Origin: Ischnura elegans
Lineage: Eukaryota > Arthropoda > Insecta > Odonata > Coenagrionidae
Reading direction: 5' to 3'
Assembly: GCF_921293095.1 (NCBI RefSeq)
Contig: NC_060258.1
Location: 2,046,001-2,110,000, forward strand
DNA length: 64,000 nt
Below, piece after piece: positions 12,087-23,600 of this stretch. Below the pieces are notes generated by a model that was not told where the DNA came from, did not search any database, and was given only the letters and a program-made list of their open reading frames with translations. Numbering within the stretch: the first letter of the stretch is position 1; each line of letters begins with the position of its first letter. A program made the translations under genes and the position numbers.

Positions 12087-12498
12087 TGTCTCAGAGGAGC
12101 ATATTGTGACCAATCCGGTGTTCGCTCCGGCACTGCCAGCGCCAGCGGCCGTAATAGGAACAAGGAGCAGTTCACGAAACCTGGAGAGGACGGAGGGCGG
12201 ACAGACAACCGCAGACGTACGGACGATAGGAGAAGGTGCAGGCGGACGGACGGAGGAGAGGCTTATTCACGGAAGAGTCAGGCACCTGAACGCCTCCCGG
12301 GATTTTGTTCTTTTCTTCTGTTGTTTAGGCTTATAAGAGTCTGGTTGATTGCATTCAGTGTGGAATTTAATATAACCAAATTGAAAAGTGGAGTCTCTTT
12401 CATTCCACAAATTTCTCTCACCAACGACCGCAGGCAACCCACGAACCCAACCCGAGAGAGAGAGGAGTCTGGTTACAGTCTGTCTCAGAGGAGCATAT
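12087..12498. mobile_element. About 380-bp insertion flanked by 18-bp direct repeats
   Basis: TGTCTCAGAGGAGCATAT occurs exactly at 12087-12104 and 12481-12498. It encloses a GC- and purine-rich segment (GGACGGAGGGCGGACAGACA and similar) unlike its flanks. A target duplication of 18 bp suits LINE-driven target-primed retrotransposition, so this may be a retroposed non-coding segment. No poly-A or (AAT)n tail is evident, and a tandem duplication with later divergence is an alternative. The frames through it are not convincing as protein. Confidence 0.5.
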
Positions 12499-12689
12499 AT
12501 TAATCTAAGAGGCAAAAGGTTCTTTACTTTTGTGGCCATATGAAAGGGTCTCTTGCTGTACACTGCTGTGTAATCGCAGAACATGAGTACAGCCTCACCA
12601 TGTCGAGTTAACTGCCCATGCACTTGGGCAATGGTGATGAGCTGTTCCAAGAAGTGTTCTTTGAGCATATGCAGAAGAAGAAGATACAT
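12499..12689 (-). pseudogene. Coding-like fragment of unknown family, interrupted by the adjacent insertion
   Basis: On the minus strand 12689-12499 reads as a well-formed peptide with segments EHFLEQLITIAQVHGQLTRH and GEAVLMFCDYTAVYSKRPFH, then MATKVKNLLPLRL. The composition is protein-like, with amphipathic helices and few low-complexity residues. At its low end the frame runs into the 18-bp direct repeat and the inserted segment, so it would be broken there. I do not recognise the family. It may be an exon fragment of another gene or a transposon product. Confidence 0.35.
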
Positions 12690-12713
12690 GAAAATTTGTA
12701 CAAATAATAAAGT

Positions 12714-13030
12714 GTTTAATAGTATATGACAGTGTAGGCCAGTTTGAATTGATTGGGCTACTTAAAAACCTGTGTAGAAAGTATATAACAAGTTTAATCA
12801 TTAAAAATACTTGAAATTCAGGATCTCCCCAAACATTATTTTCATCAACAAATTAAATTGAGTTATGTAAATTTCATCCATACCTCAGCAGCATTATTCT
12901 CCTCTAAATATTCTTTTACGTACATAAGAAAATTAATAGTATAATATAAGGTAGCAAGTTTGAATCGATTGGGCCACTAAAAAACCTCAGTAGAAAGTAT
13001 ATGCAAGTTCACTCATTTACGATATCATAA
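12714..13030. repeat. Local duplication inside the intron
   Basis: Segments 12714-12790 and 12935-13010 share AGTTTGAAT[TC]GATTGGGC[TC]AC and the following AAAACCT...GTAGAAAGTATAT in the same orientation. This is a tandem duplication around the relic exon. Confidence 0.6.
12884..12920 (-). pseudogene. Relic of a duplicated linker exon (copy of the exon at 16995-17123)
   Basis: The minus strand reads KEYLEENNAAE before a GTATGG donor, aligning with KKESPKETDATE before GTATGC at 16995. About 90 bp of flanking intron also aligns (for example TTGAAATTCAGGATCTCCCC against TTTAAAATTCAGGATTTATC, plus strand). The 5' half and a usable phase-0 acceptor are missing, so it is probably a dead exon copy. 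Confidence 0.45.
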
Positions 13031-13434
13031 ATGTGGGCTACTTGAGCCCTGTTGTCTAATTTGAGTCCAAAAATTAAAAAATGAAGTTTAGTTCTCTGTG
13101 TGCTCTCAACATCAGCAAAGCAATCTAGTTCAGTGCTCTGCTGGTAAGCATAGGCAGTACATAGGCAATAGATCGAGTCTAGGAGGTTTGGAAAAACACC
13201 ACCGAGAGCAGTAGTGGTTATTTAACAATCACATGAGTTTGTTTTTCATTCCATTCAGCAAAATTTCATCAGTTAAGACCTCAGGAACAGCCTATAACTA
13301 GATATGATTGCACATATTTCATATGTGGTCCGTTACCGAACGAAATTGAGGCATTTTACTGCCCTAACTGACTCATTAACTGTACAGTATGTTGTTAAGT
13401 AAAACTGGTACACATTATCCAAAAACCTAGGTCA

Positions 13435-13490
13435 CTTGAGCCCATTGTGCACAGAGTAGGGATATATATACTCTGTGCCTTGGGCTCAAG
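13435..13490. repeat. Imperfect hairpin with CTTGAGCCC ends
   Basis: CTTGAGCCCATTGTGCACAG on the left pairs with its complement on the right (TACTCTGTGCCTTGGGCTCAAG region) around GGATATATA. Arms are about 22-24 bp. CTTGAGCCC or its complement also occurs near 13033, 15212 and 15298, which suggests a small inverted-repeat element family or the ends of a larger element. Confidence 0.5.
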
Positions 13491-13499
13491 TAATTTACT

Positions 13500-16400
13500 A
13501 GCTCTTTAATTGTACTTCAGTGTATGACAAGTTTGCACTCATGTTCTCCACGGACAATTTTTTTAAGCTAAAAGTTTTAAGGACTGGGCCACAATTGTCT
13601 GCTTCTAATTCTAAGTAAAAAAGATGGGAAGAAGGTGATAATTGGAGACAATTTTACTTCACACCTCATAATCAATGTAATTCAATTCTGCAATGTACAC
13701 ATAATTTTTCTACCCAATTTATTCATCCCACCTCACTCAAGCACAGATGTGGTGTACTTTTGGCGCTCAAATTTAGTGGAAGGGCAAAAATCACCATTGG
13801 AAATAGTTCATTCTGGTAAAATGATCGATTCTTCCAAATAATCAGTTCACAATGCTGTAGCAAGTTGTTTTACAATAAATTGGAAAGCCACCTATAGGCA
13901 GGCTGAAAGAAAGATGGAATAGTGCTTAAAGAAGACAATCAGATTATAAGCCATTTGCAAATTCAAGAAAAATCCAAAGCCAATGGAGCCTTGTCTATGA
14001 TTAGGAATGCATTTCTTCAAGGACTGCAAGGTAAGAGAGGAGAGTTAGTGACACTACCCACTACATGGAAGGAATACTCATATGTTACCTAGATAGAGTA
14101 TAAGAGATAAGGTGTTAAAGTTAACTTAATGGCCTAATCTTGGAGGTGGACCAAAATCAATGATGTCTTGCCGTACAAAGTGTCTAGCAGGTTAAGATTG
14201 TGAAAAGTGCCCCCAGATATTTTGAAAAATTTCAGGCTCGGATTCTCGCAATTTCAACAAATGTTTTTAATAATAACCTGCTCAATGCTTTTCCCTACGT
14301 AAAACGGGAGTTATGCATATTTGAAATGATGATTTACCAATTATCACCGCTTTTGTCATGTTCATGCAGTACATAGGAAATTAAAGCTTAAAAGTATGGT
14401 TATAAACAACGATCAAGATTAATGTTAGTGTGATAGGCATTGTTTATTTAAATTTTTATTCTTAATCAATAATATTAGAAACTGATCAACAATAGTTGCT
14501 CTCAAAAATCAAATCAAATATCCTCGTGCAAATGAGACAAAGCAGGTATTCGTTTTTTTGACATTGTTTCACCAGTTTTTAAAATAAAAAAATTTGAATA
14601 CATTTTAAAGTTGGGGTAACAGCATGTTTTTTGGCGTTTCTATTGTTTCCTTAAGTTTTTAATTTAATTTTGAAAAATGGAACTTAGGAATAAGTTTAGT
14701 TTTCGGTCAAAAATTTTTGAAAAACAACAGGATAGTAGAACATAACTGAATTTACTTTTAAAATCAAGGAAACGATTTTACAAAAATAAAAACTGGAGAT
14801 AAGGTTAAAAAGCAATAAATAGTGTTTCAATGTTTTTGGGGTTATTATCCATTGTAAAGGCCTTCAACTTCGGGGAAACTCATAATTTTGGGTGCAATGT
14901 AAGTGCATATTTTTTATTTTTCGAAATATTAAGGGGCACTTTTAACCATCTGAACCGACTAGACCCTTTGGAGAAATAGTAATAGAGCCCCTAAACCAAT
15001 AAAAAGTATATTTTCTTTTGCTGGACTCTAAACATTGCCATGCACAAATCTAATTTTGTTTGTACAATATCTTTACAGTGTTGCTGGAAGTAATGTTTCA
15101 AGTGCTTTTTTGAAATTGAAATTTATAAAATTATGTTTTTTATAATAATTTATGTATGAAATTTATCTTTTGAATCATGCAGGATGATTAGAAATTATTC
15201 ACTACAATATCAGTCACCCTACTTGAGCCCAAACTGCTCTCAAATGGTAGTTATTATGGGTATTAAAGTTTGGGGTCAAGTAACTCAATATTAAGGTTAA
15301 CTCAAGCCCAAATAAAATAAACAATTAAAGTATTTACTTTGTAACAAATTATATGTGTAAGTATACATTCATTTTAAACCATAATTTAAGCATATAAAAT
15401 GAGTATTTCAAAGAAAGCAATACCATAACACCACCATTCACATGAGGACATGACATGGGGGAAGAAAAGGGAGTGGGATGATTCCTTTGGAGGGACGTGG
15501 TCACGTACTGTGGATTGGGGAAAAGGGGGAGGGGAAGAAAGGGGGGGAAGGGGAAGGTCCTGTTGTGGAAGGGCTTTTTGCTGATGGCTTGCTGGTGTGC
15601 ATGAAAGACCATGTGCTTACTACACAGATTATGAATTCAACAAAAAAATATATGCAATTAAACAAGGAAAAATACACACAAATGCATGATATTATTACCC
15701 AATTACCTTAACTTTACACACAATACTGGCACCTGAAAAGAAACCAAAATCAATCAAATTAACCCAAAACAAATGACATCCAGAAGATAATTAAAAGATG
15801 AAACAAGAATCTTCACTTCTTGTGATTCTTTGGCGTGAATACAAAAACAAATGAAGTGACCACATTAATCCAAAAACTATCCATTAATACATCCTGTCCA
15901 AAATAATAAAATATACACTCAGTCACGGGGAAAACAGGAGAACCAAATGAATAAAAAAATACAAGGGAAAAATTTTCTTCGGGAGACTTCTTCACAGTTA
16001 GTTCTTCTATTCTTGATTGGGGAATATAGGGGAATTCTTCGTGAATCTTTTTACCTTGGGGGGGAGGGGATGTAATATGGGATAACAGTTCTATTTATCC
16101 ACTCTTGGTCATAGATGGGTATGACCTCCTTGGCTGAGTCCTGTCACGGTCGCTTAATCTTCATTCGCCGTGGGCTGAGAGAATATTTAATTAATTAAGG
16201 GCCTAGTGGGTTGACTTTATTCCTCTTGGCGCAGGAAATCTACCCTTCTGTTCTTCCATTTCCTCTTCTTCACCACTCTTCTCTTCTTGGTCTAACCTCC
16301 ATGATTCTCTTACCTCTCTACTTCACCCCCACACGACAGACAAGATGCACTCGGCTCTCCATCATAGCATTTGGCCGCAATACAAAGCCGGCGTAAAAGT

Positions 16401-16994
16401 GTCTTCTCCTGCTGATATTTGTCTGAGATTTACAACCTAGAGAGGGTTAATATTCTGGGATTGTAGCTGGTGGGGGAAACCCTGGAAGAAGTGTGTTTTC
16501 CTATAACCTTCACCATGGGCAGGGGGTGTTGCTGAAACATGTTGTCATTTTGTAGAGGGAAGGGGTGCAGATTCCGTCACTCTCCATTCCCTGCTCACAG
16601 GTGTTATTTGGAGGGAGGGGATGGGGAAAAATGTAGACCATTCACTGGCCATGTACACAACACGGAAAAAAACCCAAAAATCAGGAAAGCGGGGAATCGT
16701 GGGAGAAAGGGGAAACACTTTACACTCCATTCAGGCTTCAATGCACACACACACATACTCACACATGATATTGCATCAGCTCTCCTTCCTTCGTGCACAC
16801 CAATTAAAAGTTACCCATGAAACATGCCAAGTGGCATTGGTTAAAATACGTTTGGCCATTTTTGAAAATAATGATTTTCAATGGTTTCAATATCTGGACT
16901 CAAGAAGGGCATATTTACAGAATTTAAAATTCAGGATTTATCCCAAACATCACTTTCAGTCATTAATTTAATTAAATTTGAATTTCATGCATAC
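13500..16994. other. Intron of the minus-strand gene, no exon supported
   Basis: AT-rich. Contains the scattered CTTGAGCCC motifs, a G-rich tract (15515-15560) and a CA tract (16742-16757). A TTTTCAG/GTGCC...GTAATT bracketed 26-base stretch near 15709-15734 on the minus strand is too short and out of phase to call an exon. Confidence 0.5.
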
Positions 16995-17123
16995 CTCAGT
17001 GGCATCAGTCTCCTTGGGTGATTCTTTCTTAGCCAAAACCGGCATAGAGTCCAGGTCTATCCCAATGGCTCCTGTGCCTTCAGCATCCACCTCTTCACAT
17101 TGGGAAGATGTTGAGGCCTGTGC
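16995..17123 (-). CDS. Linker exon F of the minus-strand ZAD/C2H2 gene
   Basis: Acceptor ATACAG at 17124, then 43 codons in phase 0 and donor GTATGC at 16994. The peptide starts AQASTSSQCEEVDAEGTG and ends LAKKESPKETDATE. It is acidic, Ser/Thr-rich and probably disordered, typical of the spacer between a ZAD and the fingers. A partial copy with homologous flanks lies at 12884. No domain is recognised. The phase-0/phase-0 boundaries match the neighbouring exons. Confidence 0.78.
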
Positions 17124-18189
17124 CTGTATATGAGTCCAAAATCAGCATCATTCAAGACAGAGATACAGAAATGTAGAAGTAACTTCGGGAGTTTACCAAA
17201 AAATAATGATTCTATTTATTGCATTGATATATATCTACAAATCACCCTAAAATATTCACTTTTGTAATATTCACATGTTAAAAGCTTGTGTGTGACATTT
17301 ATATGCACTAAATTGTACAATAGTGCATAAACCACATAGTGCTTGAAAAAGAAAAAAAAGCCACTCATCAAGAAAATGTAGGATTAATATCAAGTAAAAA
17401 ATCACTACTAATTTGAGAATGAATATATTTCTGATGCTTGAATGTGTGACTGAGACTTAGGTGTAATTTGAATTGCTTCAAGATTTTGTTGCCATCATTA
17501 TTCCTTACTTTGCCTTATCTTCTTCGCATGCAAAAAGTGATTGTACTCAGTTAATTACATCCACTAGGTGTTTTATTTATCTAACATCCTATTAGTCTTT
17601 GAAAATATAGATAAAAGTTTCAGTTTTCGGCACACCATATTTTCGTTAGCTCATCATACTGCAATGCCTGGACTTATTACCAACCTTGAATTCCCATGGT
17701 AGCCTTTTCAAAACTTCCTGCATTTCCTGGGTAGTAATCACTCTACCTGCTTTTTTTTACATTTACCCTACCATTCTATCATCTTCTAAGATTACCACAC
17801 TATACCGTGGGGTTGTAGTTCCACATGTCAGTATAGCATAGTTTGGAATTCTGTAGTGAGCTAGGCAGTAAATAGCTAAGGAGTATAAAGGAGCAATTCA
17901 TATCATGCAAGCAATAACTGCAAGTTTTCCTCATTCCACAGCCCATCTAACCTTAAGTACAATGGATATACTGCCCCTCTTTATGTACAAGAAGTAAGGC
18001 TAAAATAATTGTAAAAATGCTATTCCCATAACATTTTCATTTTTGGTGATCTTTTTAGAGGTGCATTGTGTAACTGTATTAAATGCTTATTATTTTAAGC
18101 ACACAAAATTTTGTTTTTAAGAGAAGAATCCTCACAGTTTTAATAAATGTTAAGGTTTACCAACACATGTGACTCAACAGTGCATGCAA
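17124..18189. other. Intron sequence, no feature seen
   Basis: AT-rich, with no splice-bounded frame or transposon end recognised. Confidence 0.45.
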
Positions 18190-18239
18190 CCAGCTCACAT
18201 TCACTGATCACCCTAAAAAGTAATGTATCTTTTAGAAAA

Positions 18240-18603
18240 AACCCCCGATGTTCATATCTGAGCGTAAAACTTGATAATGGAGTGTCTTGGGTGCAACATC
18301 TGCAGAAGCTCTGCAGAAAACATTAAGTCTACTGGTTTTTTGATTCTATCAGAAAAACTGTAGATATTGATGTATTGTTGTCAACTTATTATGGTGAGTT
18401 CTACCAGCCTGCAATGTTCAGTATCCTCCTCTGGGGCCCTAGATCCAATTATAAAATAATTTTCAAAATTCAAAAGAGGATACTGCAGATCTTAAGTAAA
18501 ATACCTTCATACACACCATGCCACCCTCTACTTCAAAAATTGAGCATATTACCTCATATTTGCATGTTTATGTATGCTGCAATTGCTTGTGCAAAATATT
18601 ATG
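18240..18603 (+). mobile_element. LINE reverse-transcriptase C-terminal relic
   Basis: Reads LDNGVSWVQHLQKLC, then LLSTYYGEFYQP, SILLWGPRSN, IFKIQKRILQILS and PLLQKLSILP in order. These are the thumb and post-RT segment of non-LTR retrotransposons (family pattern: YYGLFYP, GI.LWG, I..LQKRA.R, LF..L.IL). Stops interrupt the upstream part. It is truncated at 18604, where a pogo-like inverted-repeat element begins. The clade is probably Jockey- or CR1-like, from memory of the family pattern only. Confidence 0.75.
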
Positions 18604-19300
18604 CAGTAAAACCTCTATGTAGTGAACCTCTTTACATCATAAACCTCCATACTTCATACCACCCTACGGTTCTGTCTGATTAACATGTAAATTTATAGAC
18701 AAAGATCTTTGTAGTGAACCTCTTTACATAGTAAAACCTCCACTTATCATACCACGGAGACACCCCCAAGATGGCCTTACTACCTCCCCAAATCGTACTG
18801 AGACAACTAGAGACCATTAATGCAGCCATGATTACAAACATGGAATGACATTTTCAGCATTAAATGTATCATGCCTATCTTTTTATTATACACCTTTAAA
18901 TATGTTGTAATTTTCACATCAATCACTAGTTGTGGCAATTTTGTTCCATATGAGAGCATACCTAAAATTAAATAAGAAAAAAGGTATCCAACTATCCTAA
19001 TAATTTTAAGTGACTGTTGAATTGAGAGAGATCGCATAGTTTCTTCTTGAATCATGGTAAAATCATGTAAGAGCGCTCCCATTCTAGAATTATTAAATAA
19101 TAAATGCGTGTTCATTTATGCATGAATACAATGGTTTAAAACACATGAATATGATGGTTGAAAAGACAGTACTGTCTTTCCTTTCTGACGGATATGAAAA
19201 AGTGGTGCCTATCACTAAACCTCTCTAAAGCGAACCTCCACACATCAAATTGCCCAAATTTTGGTCCCCTCAATTACGATGTAAAGAGCTTTTACTGTAC
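18604..19300. mobile_element. pogo/Tigger-like non-autonomous DNA transposon
   Basis: The left end CAGTAAAACCTCTATGTAGT and the right end, read on the minus strand, CAGTAAAAGCTCTTTACAT, are imperfect inverted repeats. They are of the type seen at pogo/Tigger ends (CAGT..AACCTC..). Internal TIR-like monomers (GTAAAACCTCCACTTATC near 18739 and GCGAACCTCCACACATC near 19220) are also typical. It interrupts the LINE relic. TA flanks are only clear on the right. No transposase frame is present. Confidence 0.55.
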
Positions 19301-19558
19301 ATTTATAATTTTGCAACCAATGACAATTATCATTCTGAGTAAACTAGTAAAGCTTCAAGCCTCCACAAAACTTTTATAAGAACAAAAACCTTGAGTTATG
19401 TCCCTTGGCACATGGCCTTATTGTTATTTAATAGGTTTCCACAGCAAGTTCAGTATGGAAAGACCATATCCCTCTTCATGTGCAAGATTCATGAGTTTAC
19501 TTTGAAAAACTTTCTTACTCTGTACACAAATTTCTTCATATATAAATTTATTTCTTTC

Positions 19559-21838
19559 TTAACACATTCAATGCGGATGATATTTTCACCGAAACCTCCA
19601 GTGACGGATGGGTGATTTTCCTTCATAACGGTGGTCTTGGAAGTAATACTATAGAATTTGCAATTTTTTTTGTTTCTTTTTCACGCAATTTGTAAAAAAA
19701 CCCTAATGACATACATGTATGCCACCCGTCACCAGTAATTGACAATTCACGCAACCCGCATTACACACATGCAATTTTCCTTGTATGAAGGAGTGAACTT
19801 TTCATATTTCCGTTTATAATACTTCTTCTACCATTGATTCCTTAGGTTAATGGCGGAAATATCTTGGAATTAGTCTTTACGTGTATTTTTTTTTGTTTCA
19901 ACGGCCATAGATTTAATTTTTTCAAGTCACAGAAGTAGAACACACAATGAACGGCAAGAAAAATATAAATTTATGGGATAAACATTTTTAAAATCTATGT
20001 TACCTCAGAGTTATTGCAAAATTGAAACATTTCAATAAAAATTCTCACAAATTTTTATGATATATTTGAAAGCAAGGCCTTAGACAGAGCCCTGGTTGAC
20101 CTTCACATTCTGGGCATATTGCAGTCACTGTCCTGTGGATGCCTTCACAGTTAGCAGAGAAATGAAGAGCCTGCATCATTCCTAAAAACCTATCACGGCA
20201 CATTTTCTCCCGAATATTGGCACTCACACTAATTCTGACCTCCAATCGTTAGAAATCATGTTAACCCTAATTGCGCCCATCTGGAGAAGAAGGCCCAGCC
20301 AAGTTTCCAGTTCTCCCTGTCCAACAGCTTCCAATCCATTATGCCCTTAGTGAAGGCCCTTGGTGAAGGATTTCGGAGGAAAATGCTTTCTGCATTTTTC
20401 TCTGTCTATGAGAGGATTATTTCAACGATAATATCATTGGCAAGTTGAAATAATCTCTGGGAGTACCGCTGGTAGGGAGGGACTCCAACCTTGAGCCTTA
20501 AAAATTATCCAGCAAAATAGTACAATTTGTGTAATGGAATGTTGCATATGTGATTAATACCTTAGTTTTTATGAAAATTAAGACTGTATCTGTACCTAAC
20601 ACTAGAATGTATTAATGACCTACAAAATGAAAACACCATAATGATCAGAGGACAAGTAATTGATGCGGAGCAATGACTGAGAAAATATGCTGTAAAATTA
20701 GGAAAAAAACCCAAATTATGTAAAAAAAAACGTAATTTAAAATAATTATTTTAAAATTATTAATAAAGTATAAAATACGACCTTTTGGACCGCATGGATA
20801 CATTTTGGAATAAAATAGTAAGTTTTGAGACCGGAATACACGTTATTAACAAAAAATAAGTCTGATAATAATTTTTGTGGTTGCACATAAGATAGGAATA
20901 ATTAAAAAAATAAAATAAAAATACTATTTCAAGGGAATAAATAATGGTTAAATGCCGTAATGCTTAAAATACCTCTGAGTTTATCTATTCTTTTCCGCAA
21001 TTTCGTTTACAAAGCTAAGGAAACAAATAAACAAGTAAAAAAATACAGACCAATACTGTAGATAATGTAATTCAGTGTTGCATACGCCATTAATGTTATT
21101 TTTTTTATGAAAAGGAAGAAAATCTGCAACTAACCCAACACGTATGAATAACTAAGAAAATGAAATAAAATCGAAATGAATAGAGGATCGGTAATTGACC
21201 TAGGGAAACGAATGGGAAAATATGCCGTAAAAGTAGGAAAAAGACCCAAAAAAATCATCCAGGATAAACGTAATTTGCATTAATAAAAAATGTTCCTAGC
21301 AAAAGAAATTCAAATATAACATCATTAACTGAAGCACCGCACTAAGATCATTTTTTATAATGTAGTGCGTACGAAACGGGGATAAATATCTTTAATAAAA
21401 AAGTTAGTCTGATCATAATTTTTGTGATAGCACATAAAATATGAATAAATTAAAAATGAAGGTAAAAAAACAAATTAAAAAAGAATAATCCATATGTAAG
21501 ACATGATTATGATATTTACGATAAGAATGATGAAAAAGAGACGAAGGAAATGAAAAGAAAAATCTCAACCTGCCAAATTGTTCCAAAAACAGCAGTAAAG
21601 TAAACAAAAAAACACTAAAAATGAAGGAACACGTAGAACTAGAAACGGACACTTCCGCAATGGTGTAAGGTCAATCCCGAACTGCGGGAGGGTGAAAAAG
21701 TAACGCTACGCGCACTCGGAGCACCCTAGTGACCAGCGGAAAAACGTACTCCCGAAGACATACATTTATGTCATCCGCCTGAGTGGAAAAGCCCTCATGA
21801 CATATATATATATATGTCATTCGCACTGAATGTGTTAA
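19559..21838. mobile_element. piggyBac-family element with TTAA target duplication
   Basis: TTAA at 19559-19562 and 21835-21838 flank inverted ends CACATTCAATGCGGATGAT (left) and CACATTCAGTGCGAATGAC (right, minus strand), 16 of 19 matching. Further in, subterminal repeats share ATGACATACATGTATG or ACATACATTTATGTCAT followed by C-rich CCRCC/CATCCG. A transposase remnant is inside on the minus strand. At 2.27 kb with most of the transposase deleted, it is a non-autonomous derivative. It lies in the intron after exon C2, and the paralogous plus-strand intron lacks it. Confidence 0.85.
20045..20245 (-). pseudogene. piggyBac transposase remnant, internally deleted
   Basis: About 66 codons. The first part (ISVSANIREKMCRDRFLGMM, then QALHFSAN) matches the region before the first catalytic Asp in piggyBac transposases (MSRDRF...LHFSDN). 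It then jumps to the C-terminal cysteine-rich motif (CPECEGQPGLCLRPCFQIYH). The catalytic DDE/D core between them is absent, so the product cannot be active. The frame joins both pieces, which suggests the deletion happened in an ancestor that then spread or that the join is chance. Confidence 0.75.
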
Positions 21839-21990
21839 TTTGTACTTTTTTGTACCTTAGTCACTCCATGACGTCCTATATTTGTACAAACAAATCACTG
21901 GATCAATAAAAATATTATTATTGTTACTATCATCACTGTCACCGCTACCATCGCTATCATTATAATTTACATTAATATCATAATTATTAC

Positions 21991-22119
21991 CTGACTAGAG
22001 CCTTGGGGCACAAGTTCATTTGTGGCCCCATCAGTGCCATGAGTGTGCACATCTCGTCCTTCATCATCACTGACCTGATCAGCTTTTACAGAAGGGGACC
22101 CACATGCTCCTATGCCACT
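21991..22119 (-). CDS. Linker exon C2 of the minus-strand ZAD/C2H2 gene
   Basis: Acceptor TTTCTCTCAG at 22120, then 43 codons in phase 0 and donor GTAATA at 21990. The peptide starts SGIGACGSPSVKADQVSDDE and ends VPQGSSQ. It is one of three exons of family C in the window, with 25561-25692 (minus) and 62411-62539 (plus). All carry a VK.DQ.SDD core and a TDG..... tail. It is closest to the plus-strand copy, and the homology continues for hundreds of bases into both introns. Acidic, no known domain, inferred flexible spacer. Confidence 0.85.
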
Positions 22120-23110
22120 CTGAGAGAAAGAGAATTGACACTTAACTGTAAATTGTTTTAACCAATTGGTACCAGAAGTAAAAAGATCAAACCAAAACAT
22201 GAATTACAGGTGCTTGCATAAATCAAAAATTCCCTGAAAAGCTATAGTGACCTCAGAGAAGAAGGCGGGATAAATTTGTTAACTAAGAAAACATGGCCCA
22301 TTAAAATACTCAGCCTTTTCATTCAGCCATAGAAAACCTTCCTAAGATGGAAAAATAAAATTTATCAGCAATATTTTGAGACATGATGGTCTTATGACAT
22401 CATTCATCAACAACCAAGAATATTTGTCTAAACAAGCAGAAGGAATACAGAAATGTTGATTTCATCTGTGAAAGGTAATCATCATATTTTGTTTCAATCA
22501 CAGTAGAATATGTATAATATTAATAATATGTCTTAATTTGATGAGATTGGGACTAGAAAGTCCCGTTTTCCATCTGAGCCCTCATCAAACATGACGTTTA
22601 TGCAGTGAAATACATAATCAAGTTGACCATGAAATTATATGCAGGGAAATTACATGAACAGATGTGGAAGTTCCATTGTCAAACATCAAAAAAATCATAA
22701 GCTAACTAAGTTACCATTAACCAAGTGTAAAAAGATGTAAGCAAACGTGGGAAAAACCTAAGGATATTGATTGTCATCCTTATTGGAAAAAAACCCACTG
22801 CAGAACAACACCCACTCAAGGAAAGGGTGTAAAAAACCAGTGAAAACCTACCAACAAAGTGCTAATGTAAACCAGGGTATCTACAAATACAAGAAATTAC
22901 AAGTAAATTTCACCCAGTACCTGGAAATAAAAGGAAAATTAGATGAAGCCGGAGGATATCAGCGCTGAATCTGTTCCCATGATGTTACCTGTCTCATTGT
23001 TGTTCTCAAAGAAGTTTTACGTGTAGTGCCTGTTTGAAACATGCAGTGAAGATGATTTACATAGTGGTTAGTCAATGCAATAAATCTAATGCTTTCCCAG
23101 AGAATATACT
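22120..23110 (-). other. Intron with homology to the plus-strand paralogue
   Basis: The last 450 bp before exon C2 align with 62080-62410 of the plus strand. Examples are TCAAAATATTGCTGATAAAT and GAAGGTTTTC[CT]ATGGCT, and the polypyrimidine region. No separate gene is seen. Confidence 0.7.
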
Positions 23111-23290
23111 CGAAAAAGGCAATTCGGGCTTCCAGCCGGGTGGTCTCCCTCCATACTGCCGATGTTTTGGAATACAAGTCGGGTTCCATTGCCATCCTAT
23201 TAGCCCTGAGGATGGAAGCCAACTTGTGTTCCAAAATGTTGGTGGAATGGAGGGAGACCACCCGGCTGGAAGCCTGAATAGCCTTTTTCG
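23111..23290. repeat. Foldback element, about 85-90-bp arms
   Basis: The left arm (CGAAAAAGGCAATTCGGGCT then TCCAGCCGGGTGGTCTCCC) is the near-perfect complement of the right arm (GGGAGACCACCCGGCTGGA then AGCCTGAATAGCCTTTTTCG). Similarity continues through TTTTGGAA[TC]ACAAGT to a short centre near 23200. The RNA would form a stable hairpin. The many opposing frames here follow from the symmetry. Probably a foldback MITE. Confidence 0.85.
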
Positions 23291-23439
23291 GGTAGTCAAT
23301 GCTGTTCCATTTGCGACATGCAGTAACAATGAATCATTTATTAAATCTGACTGTCCGATTGCAAGGTATACATAGTTTTTCATTTCCCCCAGTATATGAG
23401 TCATGTACTCCACTAATTACAAACATACAACAAGCTCCA

Positions 23440-23600
23440 TCAAAAAAGGCTCATGGAAAAAATTTATACCTCTCAACAACCAACCTCATTTGCCAACACC
23501 CAATACCCTTTTCAAAGATGGTGAAGGACAAATCCTGAGTCCCCATATAATTTCCTCTATACCATTCTCACCACATCCACACTTGCTCTAGAAAGAGTAC
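23440..23600. repeat. Intron block duplicated at 26150-26310
   Basis: TTTATACCTCTCAACAACCA, CAACACCCAAT..CC.TTTCAAAGATGG and the following ATAATTTCCTC...TTCTCA align with 26160-26300 in the same orientation. Each block sits upstream (minus sense) of a family C exon, which supports tandem duplication of exon plus intron. Confidence 0.65.

Noticed and set aside
12078-12503. 141-codon plus-strand frame (Arg/Asp/Gly-rich)
   Set aside because: Lies across an insertion bounded by 18-bp direct repeats; composition follows the GGACGG-type repeats rather than protein.
15709-15734. 26-base candidate micro-exon on the minus strand
   Set aside because: Length is not a multiple of three and would break the phase-0 chain; no homologous copy in the plus-strand gene.
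22959-23413. Overlapping 100-113-codon frames on both strands
   Set aside because: They are generated by the foldback symmetry at 23111-23290, which makes both strands read alike.
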